Source: Halomonas sp. QHL1 (GTDB lineage Bacteria; Pseudomonadota; Gammaproteobacteria; Pseudomonadales; Halomonadaceae). Taken from it: a stretch of DNA of 64,000 nucleotides. Both the position numbers and the translations under genes were made by a program. Below, piece by piece: positions 46,142 to 55,602 of this stretch. The notes beneath the pieces were generated by a model, which had not been told where the DNA came from, ran no database searches, and saw only the letters and a list, made by a program, of their open reading frames with translations. Numbering within the stretch: position 1 is the first letter of the stretch; the number at the start of each line of letters is the position of its first letter. The stretch is taken from positions 3,605,852-3,669,851 of the forward strand of contig NZ_MINL01000001.1 in assembly GCF_001882345.1 (NCBI RefSeq). Direction: 5' to 3'.

Positions 46142-47611
46142 ATGCTACGTATGGCCCAAGAAGCACTAACGTTCGATGACGTACTCCTCGTTCCCGGCTT
46201 CTCCGATGTCCTTCCCAAGGATGTCAGCCTCAAAACCCGCCTGACTCGCACTCTTTCGCTCAACATTCCGCTACTTTCTGCTGCGATGGACACCGTTACC
46301 GAAGCGCGTCTAGCGATTGCGATGGCCCAGGAAGGCGGCATCGGCATCATCCATAAGAGCATGGCCATGACCCAGCAAGCCGCTGAGGTGCGCAAGGTCA
46401 AAAAACACGAGAGCGTGATCGTCAAAGACCCGGTCACCGTTAGCCCTAAAGCCAAGCTCGAAGACCTGCTCGCCATGGCCCGTGAATACGGCTTCTCCGG
46501 TTTCCCCGTGGTAGAAGGCGAGACCCTGGTGGGTATCGTGACTGAACGCGACATGCGCTTCCAGCCTAACCACGGTGACAGCGTTGAAGCGATCATGACT
46601 CCCCGCGAGCGGCTGATTACCGTTAAAGAAGGCACCGATTTAGAAACCAGCAAAGCCAAGATGCGCGAACACCGCATCGAGAAAATGCTGATTGTGGATG
46701 ACGAGTTCCATCTGCGCGGTCTGGTCACCTTCCAGGATATCGAAAAAGCCCGCACCTACCCGATGGCCGCCAAAGACAGCGACGGCCGTTTGTTAGTCGG
46801 CGCGGCGGTAGGTACCGGCCCGGAAACCCCGGACCGCGTCGCGGCGCTAGCTGAAGCAGGCGTGGACGTGATCATTGTCGATACCGCTCACGGTCACTCT
46901 CAGGGCGTTCTCGACCGCGTTCGCTGGATCAAAGAAAACTTCCCCAACATTCAGGTGATTGGCGGCAACATCGCCACCGCCGGTGCTGCCCGGGCGCTGG
47001 CCGAAGCGGGTGCGGATGCCGTTAAAGTCGGTATCGGCCCTGGCTCGATCTGTACCACGCGTATTGTAGCCGGCGTTGGCGTACCGCAAATTACTGCGGT
47101 TTCCAACGTGGCCGAAGCGCTCAAAGAGTACGACATTCCGCTGATTGCCGACGGTGGCATTCGCTACTCTGGTGATTTGGCCAAGGCGATTGCCGCTGGC
47201 GCCAGTGCCGTGATGGTCGGTGGCCTGCTGGCAGGTACCGAAGAAGCGCCGGGCGAAGTCGAGCTTTACCAGGGCCGTACCTACAAAGCCTACCGGGGCA
47301 TGGGCTCCATGGGCGCCATGTCGCAAAACCAGGGCAGCGCCGACCGCTACTTCCAGGATAAGAGCGAAGGCGCTGAGAAGCTGGTGCCGGAAGGCATTGA
47401 AGGCCGCGTTCCCTATAAAGGCATGATGGGCGCTATCGTCCACCAGCTGATGGGCGGGCTGCGCGCTTCCATGGGCTACACCGGCTGCCGCGATATTCAG
47501 GAAATGCGCACCAAGCCGGAGTTTGTACAAATTACCGGCGCTGGCTTTAACGAATCCCACGTCCACAACGTGCAGATCACTAAAGAAGCTCCCAACTATC
47601 GGGTGAGCTAA
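46142..47611 (+). CDS. guaB: IMP dehydrogenase GuaB
   Basis: GuaB oxidises IMP to XMP with NAD, the committed step of GMP synthesis. It has 489 residues (E. coli 488). The N-terminal [17 protein letters not shown], two CBS domains (about 95-205), the catalytic loop [17 protein letters not shown] with the nucleophilic Cys, and the flap [10 protein letters not shown] are all present. guaA follows after 97 bases, which contain a GC-rich hairpin plus T tract that could modulate read-through. Confidence 0.97.
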   Translation: MLRMAQEALTFDDVLLVPGFSDVLPKDVSLKTRLTRTLSLNIPLLSAAMDTVTEARLAIAMAQEGGIGIIHKSMAMTQQAAEVRKVKKHESVIVKDPVTVSPKAKLEDLLAMAREYGFSGFPVVEGETLVGIVTERDMRFQPNHGDSVEAIMTPRERLITVKEGTDLETSKAKMREHRIEKMLIVDDEFHLRGLVTFQDIEKARTYPMAAKDSDGRLLVGAAVGTGPETPDRVAALAEAGVDVIIVDTAHGHSQGVLDRVRWIKENFPNIQVIGGNIATAGAARALAEAGADAVKVGIGPGSICTTRIVAGVGVPQITAVSNVAEALKEYDIPLIADGGIRYSGDLAKAIAAGASAVMVGGLLAGTEEAPGEVELYQGRTYKAYRGMGSMGAMSQNQGSADRYFQDKSEGAEKLVPEGIEGRVPYKGMMGAIVHQLMGGLRASMGYTGCRDIQEMRTKPEFVQITGAGFNESHVHNVQITKEAPNYRVS

Positions 47612-47708
47612 CCAGCGTATTTAGTTAAAACGGCGGCGGGCACAACAGCTCGCCGCTTGCTTTTTGGCCTTACCAGCGGCACCCACACCGCTTAACCGAG
47701 ACCCCGCC

Positions 47709-49286
47709 ATGAGTGACATTCACGCCCATAAGATTTTGATTCTCGACTTCGGCTCGCAGTACACCCAACTGATCGCCCGCCGCGTACGCGAGATCGGCGT
47801 TTATTCCGAAGTCCGCGCGTTTGATATCACCGAAGAAGAGATCCGCGAGTACAACCCCAACGGCATTATCATGGCCGGTGGCCCGGAATCCGTGACGGAA
47901 CTGGACTCCCCGCGTGCGCCCCAGTGTGTGTTTGAAATGGGCCTGCCGGTGTTTGGTATCTGCTACGGCATGCAAACCATGGCCGAGCAGTTGGGCGGTA
48001 AGGTAGAGGGCTCCAACCAGCGTGAATTCGGCTACGCGCAGATTCAGATCGACGAAGATAACGCGCTGTTCAAAGACATCAAAGACCATGTGGATGCTAA
48101 AAGCGGCAAGGCCCTGCTGGACGTATGGATGAGCCACGGCGACAAGGTGGCCGAAGCGCCCGCCGAATTCACCGTGACCGCTTCCACACCGAGCTGCCCG
48201 ATTGCCGCCATGGCCTGGGAAGAGAAGCAGTTTTACGGCGTTCAGTTCCACCCGGAAGTCACCCACACCCTGCAGGGCCAGCGCATTCTCGAGCACTTCG
48301 TGCTGGATATCTGTAAAGCCGAAAAACTCTGGACGCCCGCACAAATCATCGAAGACCAGGTTCAGCGCGTACGCGAGCAAGTGGGCGACCGTCACGTCCT
48401 GCTCGGCCTTTCCGGCGGTGTGGATTCCTCTGTGGTTGCTGCGTTGCTGCACAAAGCGATTGGCACCCAGCTGACTTGCGTCTTCGTTGACAACGGCCTG
48501 CTGCGTAAAGCGGAAGGCGACCAGGTAATGGAAACCTTCGCCAAGCACATGGGTGTGAAGGTGATCCGCGTAGATGCCGAAGACCTGTTCCTCGGCAAGC
48601 TGAAGGGAGAGAAAGACCCGGAAGCCAAACGCAAAATCATCGGTAACACCTTCATCGACGTATTCGATGACGAAGCCAGCAAAATCGACGGCGTCGAGTT
48701 CCTGGCCCAGGGCACCATCTACCCGGACGTGATCGAATCCGCCGCCTCCAAGACCGGCAAAGCGCACGTGATCAAATCCCACCACAACGTAGGTGGCCTG
48801 CCGGAAACCATGAAGCTCAAGCTGGTCGAGCCGCTGCGCGAACTGTTCAAGGACGAAGTGCGCAAACTCGGCCTGGAACTCGGCTTGCCCTACGATATGG
48901 TCTACCGCCACCCGTTCCCCGGCCCCGGCCTGGGCGTGCGTATTCTGGGCGAAGTGAAGAAGGACTACGCCGACATCCTCCGCGATGCCGACGCCATCTT
49001 CATTGAAGAGCTACGCGCCTCTGGCTGGTACGAAAAAACCAGCCAGGCATTCGCCGTGTTCCTGCCGGTGAAATCCGTAGGCGTAGTAGGCGACGGCCGC
49101 CGCTATGAATGGGTCATCGCGCTACGCGCGGTAGAAACCATCGACTTCATGACCGCCCGCTGGGCGCACCTTCCCTATGAGCTGCTGGAGAAGGTTTCCA
49201 ACCGGATTATCAATGAGTTGGAAGGGGTTTCGCGGGTTACTTATGATGTCTCCAGCAAGCCGCCTGCTACTATTGAGTGGGAGTAG
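47709..49286 (+). CDS. guaA: GMP synthase (glutamine-hydrolysing) GuaA
   Basis: GuaA aminates XMP to GMP using glutamine and ATP. It has 525 residues, as in E. coli. The class I amidotransferase domain (1-200) has the nucleophile in FGICYGMQ and HPEVTHT. The ATP-pyrophosphatase domain has [14 protein letters not shown]. The C-terminal dimerisation domain ends [17 protein letters not shown]. Start 47709 ([19 protein letters not shown]) fits the family; an in-frame extension of 15 codons is not needed. The last codons form the left boundary of an integrated element. The stop is TAG here, whereas the right boundary preserves GAG-TGG-GAG-TGA. Confidence 0.97.
   Translation: MSDIHAHKILILDFGSQYTQLIARRVREIGVYSEVRAFDITEEEIREYNPNGIIMAGGPESVTELDSPRAPQCVFEMGLPVFGICYGMQTMAEQLGGKVEGSNQREFGYAQIQIDEDNALFKDIKDHVDAKSGKALLDVWMSHGDKVAEAPAEFTVTASTPSCPIAAMAWEEKQFYGVQFHPEVTHTLQGQRILEHFVLDICKAEKLWTPAQIIEDQVQRVREQVGDRHVLLGLSGGVDSSVVAALLHKAIGTQLTCVFVDNGLLRKAEGDQVMETFAKHMGVKVIRVDAEDLFLGKLKGEKDPEAKRKIIGNTFIDVFDDEASKIDGVEFLAQGTIYPDVIESAASKTGKAHVIKSHHNVGGLPETMKLKLVEPLRELFKDEVRKLGLELGLPYDMVYRHPFPGPGLGVRILGEVKKDYADILRDADAIFIEELRASGWYEKTSQAFAVFLPVKSVGVVGDGRRYEWVIALRAVETIDFMTARWAHLPYELLEKVSNRIINELEGVSRVTYDVSSKPPATIEWE
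49270..49284 (+). other. attL-like boundary in guaA
   Basis: CTATTGAGTGGGAGT covers the last sense codons (Ile-Glu-Trp-Glu) of guaA and the first base of its stop. The core GAGTGGGAGT is repeated exactly at 55823-55832. Confidence 0.75.
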
Positions 49287-49325
49287 TTATTATATAGTAA
49301 GCCATTGATTTAATTGAATTTAAAA

Positions 49326-49405
49326 GTTGCACAAAAGTGGCGCGCAAGGAATTCACTCATTGATTTCCTTGCGTTTTTTTTATAGCGTTGCACAAAATGT
49401 CGCAC
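49326..49405 (+). promoter_or_regulatory. Direct repeats, candidate integrase arm sites
   Basis: GTTGCACAAAAGTGGCGC at 49326 and GTTGCACAAAATGTCGCAC at 49387 share GTTGCACAAAA, 61 bases apart, between attL and the integrase gene. TGCACAAAAGT recurs at 55746-55756, near the right boundary. The placement resembles arm-type binding sites of lambda-like integrases. Confidence 0.5.
49343..49381 (+). terminator. Intrinsic terminator between guaA and the integrase gene
   Basis: CGCAAGGAA/TTCCTTGCG is a 9-bp stem with a 13-base loop, followed by seven T. It is brought in by the element and ends guaA transcription in place of the displaced native terminator. Confidence 0.88.
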
Positions 49406-49448
49406 AGAACTGTGACTACTGCGGACAGTAGTACTTCGAGACTTGGCA

Positions 49449-50687
49449 ATGACTATAAAGAAGAAGAACTTTTCAGAAGACGAAATAAAGATTTTTGACG
49501 AAGCCATAATATATAAGCGAGGCGAATACTGGCATTTTCGCATGTGGCTGGAGAATGAGAAAAAGTATGCTAGGAAAAGCTTGCGTACTCGCAGCCAATC
49601 GACTGCTATGGAGAAGGGGAAAGAGCTCTACTTAGAGTTGTATGCTAATCAAAGAATGGGCAAGACATACTTTTCCCTAACCACTAAAGGTGGCGTAAGC
49701 AAGTATCTTGCCCAGCGCCAGAAAGACGTAGAGAGCAAGTTGATAGTAAGTGGCAGGTTCGTGACTATTAAAACGCATCTCCAGCACTGGCTAGACTTCA
49801 TAGGTAAAGAAACTAGGCTTAAAGAACTATCGCGGACTGATTGTGAAGGATACTTCCATCATAGAATGAAAGCGTCTAAGGGTAATGTAAAGCAGGTTAC
49901 GCTTAAAAACGAGCAAAGCACTATCAATGGCTGCATGCGCTATCTATTCAAGCAGCATGATACACACATAGACTCGTTTGATTTTCCAAAGCTCCCCAAA
50001 GTAGACGGGAATAACGAGGCTGTGAGAAGGGCGACTTTTACAAGCGAAGAATACGATAAGCTTGTTAAGGTGATGAGAGCATACTGCGCCAAGTCCAATA
50101 AGAAAATCGATGCTGATGAACTGATTATGCGACAGCTTGTAAGGCACTATATTTTGATTGCCGCAAATAGCGGATTGAGGGTTGGTGAGCAACGTCAGCT
50201 TAGATGGAATGATGTTGAAATCGATATTGTAAAAAGCCAAGGCATAGAAAAAAAGCTGGCGAAAATCAGAGTTCGTGCAGAGACTAGTAAAGTTAGAACC
50301 AGCAGAATTATATATTGCCGAGGTGGGCAGTACTTTGAAAGGTTGAAGAAGATTGCAAAGCCATTGTCAACTAATTCCCTAGTGTTTAGTGTTGATGGAG
50401 AAAACGAGATAAGTAAGCGTGCACTGCTCTACCACTTTCATAAGATTGTAGAATTGGCAGAGATTGAAGACAAAGAGAACAGAAACCTGGTTCCCTACAG
50501 TCTTCGTCATTTTATGATAACGCAGCGAATTATGAGTGGGTTGAGCTTCAGGCAGATTGCCGACATGTGTGGTACTAGTGTTGCTCAAATAGAGAAAACA
50601 TACTATCATCTGAACGATGAAATTCGCTTGACAAACGCGTTAGCAGACTATCGCCGAAATGAAGATGGCACTATTGTAACGATTTAA
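49449..50687 (+). CDS. int: Tyrosine-type site-specific integrase
   Basis: This 412-residue phage-type integrase has an N-terminal arm-binding-like region (KRGEYWHFRMWLENEKKYARKSLRTRS), a SAM-like core-binding domain (about 85-185) and a catalytic domain. Catalytic residues are Arg in NSGLRVGEQRQL, the box II PYSLRHFMI (where the usual His of HxLRH is Tyr-Ser, seen in some integrase branches), and the Tyr in IEKTYYHL. It lies at the left end beside attL and is probably responsible for insertion into guaA. ATG 49449 is used rather than a TTG two codons earlier. Confidence 0.9.
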   Translation: MTIKKKNFSEDEIKIFDEAIIYKRGEYWHFRMWLENEKKYARKSLRTRSQSTAMEKGKELYLELYANQRMGKTYFSLTTKGGVSKYLAQRQKDVESKLIVSGRFVTIKTHLQHWLDFIGKETRLKELSRTDCEGYFHHRMKASKGNVKQVTLKNEQSTINGCMRYLFKQHDTHIDSFDFPKLPKVDGNNEAVRRATFTSEEYDKLVKVMRAYCAKSNKKIDADELIMRQLVRHYILIAANSGLRVGEQRQLRWNDVEIDIVKSQGIEKKLAKIRVRAETSKVRTSRIIYCRGGQYFERLKKIAKPLSTNSLVFSVDGENEISKRALLYHFHKIVELAEIEDKENRNLVPYSLRHFMITQRIMSGLSFRQIADMCGTSVAQIEKTYYHLNDEIRLTNALADYRRNEDGTIVTI

Positions 50688-50699
50688 GAGATAATAAAA

Positions 50700-51086
50700 A
50701 TGCAAAAGTATTTGATTCGTGAGTCCTGTACTGGTGGACTAATATTCTATGACTCATATGAAAGAATTGTGGGCGGGGAAAAAGTTGTTGCCAGGAGGGA
50801 AGAAAATACTGGCGGTGCTGAAATCACTATTGTCTTTCCGAGCTCGAACGCCCTTCCGGACGATGACGAAGAACTAAACCTCAATGACTACAAGTATGAT
50901 ATTGTCAGCATAACCGGCGATATACAAGTTTGGTGGTATATTGAAGGTGATTTAAGCGAGCGAAAAGAAGACGAACTACTAGAAGAGCTTTATGAAGGTG
51001 GCAATGAAGAAGAGAAGTGGAGTAATATTGAAGGCTGCCATGTAGCATTTCTCCAAGGTGGCTATGATATAATTAAAAAGCTCTGA
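50700..51086 (+). CDS. Hypothetical acidic protein of the guaA element
   Basis: I do not recognise this 128-residue protein. It is strongly acidic in its second half (PDDDEELNLNDY, ERKEDELLEELYEGGNEEE), with a Trp-rich strand (IQVWWYIEGDL), and no membrane segment. It begins 12 bases after the integrase stop, so the two are likely cotranscribed. It could be an accessory or DNA-mimic type protein; this is only suggested by charge and position. Confidence 0.6.
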   Translation: MQKYLIRESCTGGLIFYDSYERIVGGEKVVARREENTGGAEITIVFPSSNALPDDDEELNLNDYKYDIVSITGDIQVWWYIEGDLSERKEDELLEELYEGGNEEEKWSNIEGCHVAFLQGGYDIIKKL

Positions 51087-51088
51087 TA

Positions 51089-51658
51089 TTATATTGACTC
51101 AATAGCCTTCCTCAGCATGTTATCGTTAACATCAATATAGCGTTGAGTGGTTTGTATGCTCTGGTGTCCTGCCAGCTCAGCAAGTACCCTAACGCTTACA
51201 CCCTTGCCAGCTAGCTCCGTAATGAACGTGCGCCGTCCGCTGTGACTAGTAGCGCCCTCGATGCCCGCGCGTGCGTACAAGCGCTGTAGGAGCTGCGTAG
51301 CAGTATTCGCAGTGAACCGCTGGCTCTTTTGCGTGTTGAATAGGTAAACGCTGCTACAGCGCGTCGTTGAGCGCTGTAGATACCGCAGTAGCTCCTTGCG
51401 CATGCGGGATGGAACGTATACGACGCGCGTGCGCTTGCCTTTCGTCTGGGACGCTGTCAGGCGTATCTCTGAACGTATGTCGCCGTCCTCGCTGACGACA
51501 TCGCTCACGCGTAAGCTCGCAACCTCTCCAATGCGCATACCGCACCAGTGCGTAAGCAGCAGCATTGCTCTGTTTCGCTCGCTGTAGCGTTCGCAAGCAT
51601 CCACGTGCTGGAGTACGCGCTTGAGTTCTGCTTTGCTGAGTGTCTTTGCCTGCGCCAT
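51089..51658 (-). CDS. Minimal tyrosine recombinase (catalytic domain only)
   Basis: This 189-residue protein has a complete tyrosine recombinase catalytic set: Arg42 (CGMRIGEV), Lys73 or Lys75 (SQTKGKRTR), His139 and Arg142 (SHSGRRTF), His165 (LAGHQSIQTTQRYI) and Tyr174. It resembles XerC/XerD-type catalytic domains but lacks the N-terminal core-binding domain, as in FimB/FimE-type recombinases (about 200 residues). It converges on the acidic hypothetical gene with only 2 bases between stops. Its upstream 290 bases hold no gene and could contain its substrate sites. It may invert or resolve DNA inside the element. Confidence 0.85.
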   Translation of the reverse strand: MAQAKTLSKAELKRVLQHVDACERYSERNRAMLLLTHWCGMRIGEVASLRVSDVVSEDGDIRSEIRLTASQTKGKRTRVVYVPSRMRKELLRYLQRSTTRCSSVYLFNTQKSQRFTANTATQLLQRLYARAGIEGATSHSGRRTFITELAGKGVSVRVLAELAGHQSIQTTQRYIDVNDNMLRKAIESI

Positions 51659-51946
51659 TGCTTTGTCCCCAAAATCTAATGTTTTCGTGCAAGTAGTGTA
51701 TTTTCTGATGTTTTAATTGGACAAGTCCTTTTGGCTGAGTTGAAGACGTAATCATTTCAACAGTTTAAGTGGTAATGTAAGATATTATGTATTTTCTTAC
51801 ATTTTATATGTGATGTGTTTTAGCTGTACTGTTGTGCCGTTTAGTCAATACGATAACAAGCCACTCTATGAGAATGAGTAGCTAGGTGTCTCGCTGGCAG
51901 TCGTAAGTCAACTATAGGCATCGCCTTTCTTAGACTAAATTAACTG

Positions 51947-52483
51947 TCAGTGTTTTTTTAAATAGCAACACTCTATTAAAAGAACATCGCCCTCACGCTC
52001 TGTAAGCTCTTTCCAGCAGTATTCACTACGTGTATCGTCGGCGCTTATGTTGTTTTTCATAAGCATACTATGCCCTTTTTGTATTCGTGATTCCCAAATA
52101 TCGATGCTGTTGTGATAAATTTGCCTGTAGTGCTTCAGATGATTGCCTTTTATAAAGAAGTGGATGTGTGTGTTTGCACGTAATTTACCATGCTCCAAAA
52201 AAACTAGCCTTTCTAATCTTATGCCTTCACTAAGTTCTCTTCTTGTGAGTAGCTTTCTGTCCAGTATATTGAAAAAATGTGTTGCATCAGCTATTGCTTG
52301 CTCATCGCTTGTCTGACTACCATCTTTGAATGTTGCAGTGCCAAATAGCCAAAAATTTTGCTGTCGTACCCACGTTGCTCCATCAATTTTAGTTTTTTCC
52401 AAATAATGCACGTTTTTTATACTCCTAATACGCTGAGCTAAATACACAGAGAGCAAGCTTTGCGTAATGTTATTTATCAACAA
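51947..52483 (-). CDS. HUH-endonuclease (rolling-circle Rep)-like protein
   Basis: This protein of up to 178 residues shows the three motifs of HUH Rep/relaxase enzymes: motif I WLFGTATFKDG (near 45-55), motif II THIHFFIKG (HUH His pair near 105-107) and motif III EYCWKE (near 153-158, Tyr plus Lys). Such enzymes nick DNA through a catalytic Tyr to start rolling-circle replication or transfer. The start is uncertain: TTG 52483 has no ribosome site, while GTG 52411 has TTAGGAG upstream and would give 154 residues with all motifs. It is divergent from the gene at 52504 with a 20-base gap. Identification is from motifs only, and the length is short for a stand-alone Rep. Confidence 0.55.
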   Translation of the reverse strand: MLINNITQSLLSVYLAQRIRSIKNVHYLEKTKIDGATWVRQQNFWLFGTATFKDGSQTSDEQAIADATHFFNILDRKLLTRRELSEGIRLERLVFLEHGKLRANTHIHFFIKGNHLKHYRQIYHNSIDIWESRIQKGHSMLMKNNISADDTRSEYCWKELTEREGDVLLIECCYLKKH

Positions 52484-52503
52484 GGAGGCAGTGCTTTAAT
52501 AAT

Positions 52504-52800
52504 ATGGTAATCAATGAGGTTTATGAGCTTTTACGCCAGCTTGGTGCTGTGAGGAGTGAGAGTGAGTTCAGTAGGGATTGGCTATGTAGAAGCGAGTGTT
52601 ACATGCGGACTCTGCGTTTTAAGCGTGTGAAACCCAGCCTGGACGTATTAGCCATATGTGCTAGTAAGCTCCAGCACTATGCAAACGTGATGTCACAAAT
52701 AGATGAGCACAAGGAAATTTCAAATAAATTTTATGAGTTGAGTGAACGTTGCCATAAAGAGATTAATGTGCAGAGCAAGTCAATATGGGCTAGCTCTTGA
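52504..52800 (+). CDS. Small unknown protein (DUF6626-like)
   Basis: This 98-residue protein has the pattern VYELLRQLGAVRSESEFSRDWLCRSECYMRTLRFKRVKPSLDVLAICASKLQ. It looks like a short helix-turn-helix-type module and resembles what I recall as DUF6626. The name is tentative. It is divergent from the HUH Rep-like gene and may regulate it. AAGGAGG lies 15 bases before the ATG, rather far for a ribosome site. Confidence 0.6.
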   Translation: MVINEVYELLRQLGAVRSESEFSRDWLCRSECYMRTLRFKRVKPSLDVLAICASKLQHYANVMSQIDEHKEISNKFYELSERCHKEINVQSKSIWASS

Positions 52801-52907
52801 AATTGGTTCTGTAAGATAGAATAAAACTGGATACCAAATCTCATAGGGAAGTACTTACAGATTCGAGGTGGTGATTTTGACTCACTCCATTCTTAAAAGG
52901 ACTATTA

Positions 52908-53222
52908 ATGAGTAAAGAAACAATAGATGCTATACAGAAATCATTACTGGTGATTAGAAATCAGCTTGATAAAGAAGACGCAGAGACAAAATTAGCTGCG
53001 CTTCAGCTTCTCATGGGTACAAGTCAAAGTGTCGTGGCAATGGCGAAGAAGCTAACAAAGCCGAAGGTGGTGACAAAAAAACAAAAAATAGCAATTCCAC
53101 AAAGAAAAATCGTTAAGCAACCGCCAATAAAGCAGCCACCAAATTCAATATCAAACGATAAGGAGAGAAGAAGCACGCAACCAATTCGTCCTCAGCCACC
53201 GTTATCAAACCAACGCAATTAA
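52908..53222 (+). CDS. Hypothetical basic protein with disordered tail
   Basis: I do not recognise this 104-residue protein. Residues 1-50 form amphipathic helices (ETIDAIQKSLLVIRNQLDKEDAETKLAALQLLMG). The rest is Lys/Gln/Pro-rich and disordered (KQKIAIPQRKIVKQPPIKQPP), suited to nucleic-acid or partner binding. AAAAGGAC precedes the ATG at about 8 bases. Confidence 0.5.
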   Translation: MSKETIDAIQKSLLVIRNQLDKEDAETKLAALQLLMGTSQSVVAMAKKLTKPKVVTKKQKIAIPQRKIVKQPPIKQPPNSISNDKERRSTQPIRPQPPLSNQRN

Positions 53223-53592
53223 TAAAGTCCCGCCTAAAAACCATTAAAAAGTGAACGGTTTTATGCGCTATGTCTTTACAGTTGGCAGAACGGCTGACTG
53301 GTATAGTTATACGTATTAAAAATACTCATGGCACTATCCTTGAACTATCAGACGTAAAAAAACGTGCTTTCCAAGGCTCGGTAAAATCTGTATAATAATA
53401 ACTATAACCCAGAAAACTATCTGCTAAGTTCTTATAATTAAGCGTAGCGTAAGAGGTAGAAGCTTAATGAAGTTATGGTGTATTTAATTATTATAGTCGT
53501 GAAGGTGTCTTTCATTAAAGTGGAAGAGTTTAATATTAGGTTTTCTTTTCCGCAAAATAAATTATAGTTTTTGGCTAAAGGATGAAGAAGCA
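53223..53592. other. 370-base AT-rich gap within the element
   Basis: No supported gene. A 41-codon frame (53270-53395, starting MSLQLAERLTGIVIRIKNTH) is present but has no ribosome site. The right part is AT-rich with TATAATA near 53390 and probably carries the promoter of the GNAT-like gene. Confidence 0.35.
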
Positions 53593-54351
53593 ATGATAGA
53601 TGTAAAGAACTTTAAGATGACGCACGAGATTTTCCGTAAAGCAAACAATCCTCTTACGAATAAAGATGAATTACTGGAGATTGCGAAATTAAATGATAAT
53701 ATATTGAGCGCAGCTATAGCTTTTAATGTAAATGCTGATAGAGAGATTTTGTCAACTCTAGAGAAAATTAATTCTCCGGAAGTCCGGCGAAATCTAGCCA
53801 CCCGTTATGGCAACTACCCTAATCTTTACACAATCGAAGTGCGAGAGGTTACAGAAGGCGACTCATCATACGTATATTCATTGAGAACTGATATTTCGTA
53901 TAGTAAATACATCTCAAAAGTCAGTAGCGAGCCAGAGCAGCAGCGTTCGTATATCAATAACTATATAAAAGAAAATCAGCTTGTGCGTTCATCTTTTTAT
54001 TTTATCATTAAAAATATCGAAAATAATAAGCGATGCGGTACAGTTAGGCTGTATAACTTCAGAGATGACAGCTTTGAATGGGGAAGTTGGATATTAGATT
54101 CGAATAAAACAAGATTCGCAGCAATGGAAACTGCTATCTTTGTATACGAGTTTGCCTTTAATAACCTTGGGTTTTCGAAAAGCGAGTTTGAAGTTAATAA
54201 AGAAAATGAGAAAGTTGTAAGTTATCACCTTAAGAGCGGGGCAAAAGTGATTTCTGAAGATAGCGAAAATCTTTATTTTAGAATAACTAAAGATGAAGCA
54301 CTTTCTTTTACTGCAACGCTTAGAAATAGACTTGAGTCCAAGATGCACTGA
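53593..54351 (+). CDS. GNAT-family acetyltransferase-like protein
   Basis: This 252-residue protein has a helical N-terminal region (about 1-75: NNPLTNKDELLEIAKLNDNILSAAIAFNVNADREIL) resembling short armadillo- or LRV-type repeats. A GNAT fold similar to RimJ/RimL or PseH covers about 80-245 (YFIIKNIENNKRCGTVRLYNFRDDSFEWGSWILDSNKTRFAAMETAIFVYEFAFNNLGFSKSEFEVNKENEKVVSYHLKSGA). The substrate is unknown. Codon use is AT-rich compared with the chromosome. It overlaps nothing and is followed by another unknown gene. Confidence 0.65.
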   Translation: MIDVKNFKMTHEIFRKANNPLTNKDELLEIAKLNDNILSAAIAFNVNADREILSTLEKINSPEVRRNLATRYGNYPNLYTIEVREVTEGDSSYVYSLRTDISYSKYISKVSSEPEQQRSYINNYIKENQLVRSSFYFIIKNIENNKRCGTVRLYNFRDDSFEWGSWILDSNKTRFAAMETAIFVYEFAFNNLGFSKSEFEVNKENEKVVSYHLKSGAKVISEDSENLYFRITKDEALSFTATLRNRLESKMH

Positions 54352-54376
54352 AGCACTTTTTGATTTTGGTGTTGTT

Positions 54377-55093
54377 ATGAGTGAATGGTACGACAATCAG
54401 AAAAAACCGTCGTCTACTTGGCGAGAAAGGCTCAATGCTTCATCAGAAATAAGCGGAGCTAAGCGGGATAATCTTAGTGCGAACGAGCAACGAAAGCTCG
54501 CCAAGCTCGAGAGTATGGCAGAGCAGCTTAGGCGTGGAAAAAACGTGCAAAACCGTCAACTGCAAACTTGGCTTAGTGAAGACGAGTTCGAACAGATAGA
54601 AGCAGAGTGGCAAGAGCAACTTGAGCTGCGTAAAGAACTCAAAGAAATACCTGATGAACTTAGATGCTACGAAGAAAAGCTAAAGCAAGCCACGTTTCAA
54701 TTCAACCGTGCTGAAGGCTACAGTAACAAAGGCAAGCACTCGATAGCGAAGAAGTTCTACGACAAGAGTGAAAGCTTGTGTGAGGATGCGCTGGAGATAC
54801 TGCAAGAAATTTTGCACTATGACGCACATCTTCGAATTTGGTTTGATAGAGACATAAGCTTTGAAGCAGGCAGTGACTTGGGTGCAGATTTGGTTTCTTT
54901 GCCGCGTTTAGTTACGTCACGTAGTATTGAGAAAAAGGGTTCTGACTGCCGCTTACAGACAAAGCTTCAAGTTAAATTGGGTGTGGTTGGGCGGGCTATC
55001 AATACTTTAAAATGCAGTGGTAATAAAGATAATGCCAAAGAGTTTGATGAAGTGAAATCCAATGAGCTTGCGGCGTTTCTGAAAATTGAATAG
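54377..55093 (+). CDS. Hypothetical coiled-coil protein of the guaA element
   Basis: I do not recognise this protein. From ATG 54377 it has 238 residues, largely helical and charged (LSANEQRKLAKLESMAEQLRRG, EFEQIEAEWQEQLELRKELKEIPDEL, FYDKSESLCEDALEILQEIL), followed by a mixed C-terminal part with LVTSRSIEKKGS. An in-frame start at 54293 would overlap the GNAT-like gene by 59 bases, so the internal ATG is preferred, although its ribosome site is weak. It may be a DNA-associated or replication accessory protein, by context only. Confidence 0.55.
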   Translation: MSEWYDNQKKPSSTWRERLNASSEISGAKRDNLSANEQRKLAKLESMAEQLRRGKNVQNRQLQTWLSEDEFEQIEAEWQEQLELRKELKEIPDELRCYEEKLKQATFQFNRAEGYSNKGKHSIAKKFYDKSESLCEDALEILQEILHYDAHLRIWFDRDISFEAGSDLGADLVSLPRLVTSRSIEKKGSDCRLQTKLQVKLGVVGRAINTLKCSGNKDNAKEFDEVKSNELAAFLKIE

Positions 55094-55170
55094 TTGGATT
55101 CTATTTTTCGGATGACAGCCTTCTGAGTCTGAAGCTACATTGTAGTTATAAAGAACAGGAGGCTATTTTT

Positions 55171-55602
55171 ATGTCTATTTTTGATTCGCTCAAGCTTGTC
55201 CAGCACACTCCGCAGTCCGCAAATAATCCGGTTGTTAATCGTAGGAACAAGCTAGTTGACAAAATTGACGAGCAAATTTCTCTCGCAACTGACGCTGGGT
55301 TTGCACCTACTAAAACGAAGTGGGTGACAGACGAGGATGGCACGCAAAGGAAAGTTGAGTATGCTAAGCGTGTTAAGCGTTGGTGGACTCATGGGGCAGG
55401 CGGCAGTGTTCTACTAACGGTTCGTTATGGAAGCAAGCCGTTAGAGTTTGCCAAAGGAAAGCAGGCTATTGAACTTGCTAACGTCGAGGAAGTGGAACCG
55501 ACTTTGCAAAAAATAAAAGAGGCTGTACTTGCAGGCGAACTCGATGAGATTGTGGAAAAACAGGCTACATACGCGAGGAGCGTGCCTAAAGCTAAGCGCT
55601 AG
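55171..55602 (+). CDS. DUF6641-like protein
   Basis: This 143-residue protein has the pattern MSIFDSLKLV ... NPVVNRRNKLVDKIDEQISLATDAGFAPTKTKWVTDEDGTQRKVEYAKRVKRWW ... VLLTVRYGSKPLEFAKGKQAIEL. It resembles what I recall as DUF6641, a family found on mobile islands and without known function. The name is from memory. AGGAGGC precedes the start. It is the last gene before the right boundary. Confidence 0.65.
   Translation: MSIFDSLKLVQHTPQSANNPVVNRRNKLVDKIDEQISLATDAGFAPTKTKWVTDEDGTQRKVEYAKRVKRWWTHGAGGSVLLTVRYGSKPLEFAKGKQAIELANVEEVEPTLQKIKEAVLAGELDEIVEKQATYARSVPKAKR

Noticed and set aside
47670..48911. 413-codon minus-strand open frame opposite guaA
   Set aside because: It lies antisense to a certain gene with strong codon bias. 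The product is His/Phe/Leu-rich with no recognisable domain, a typical shadow frame.
53270..53395. 41-codon frame in the guaA element
   Set aside because: No ribosome-binding site and no recognisable features. Kept only as a note within the gap description.
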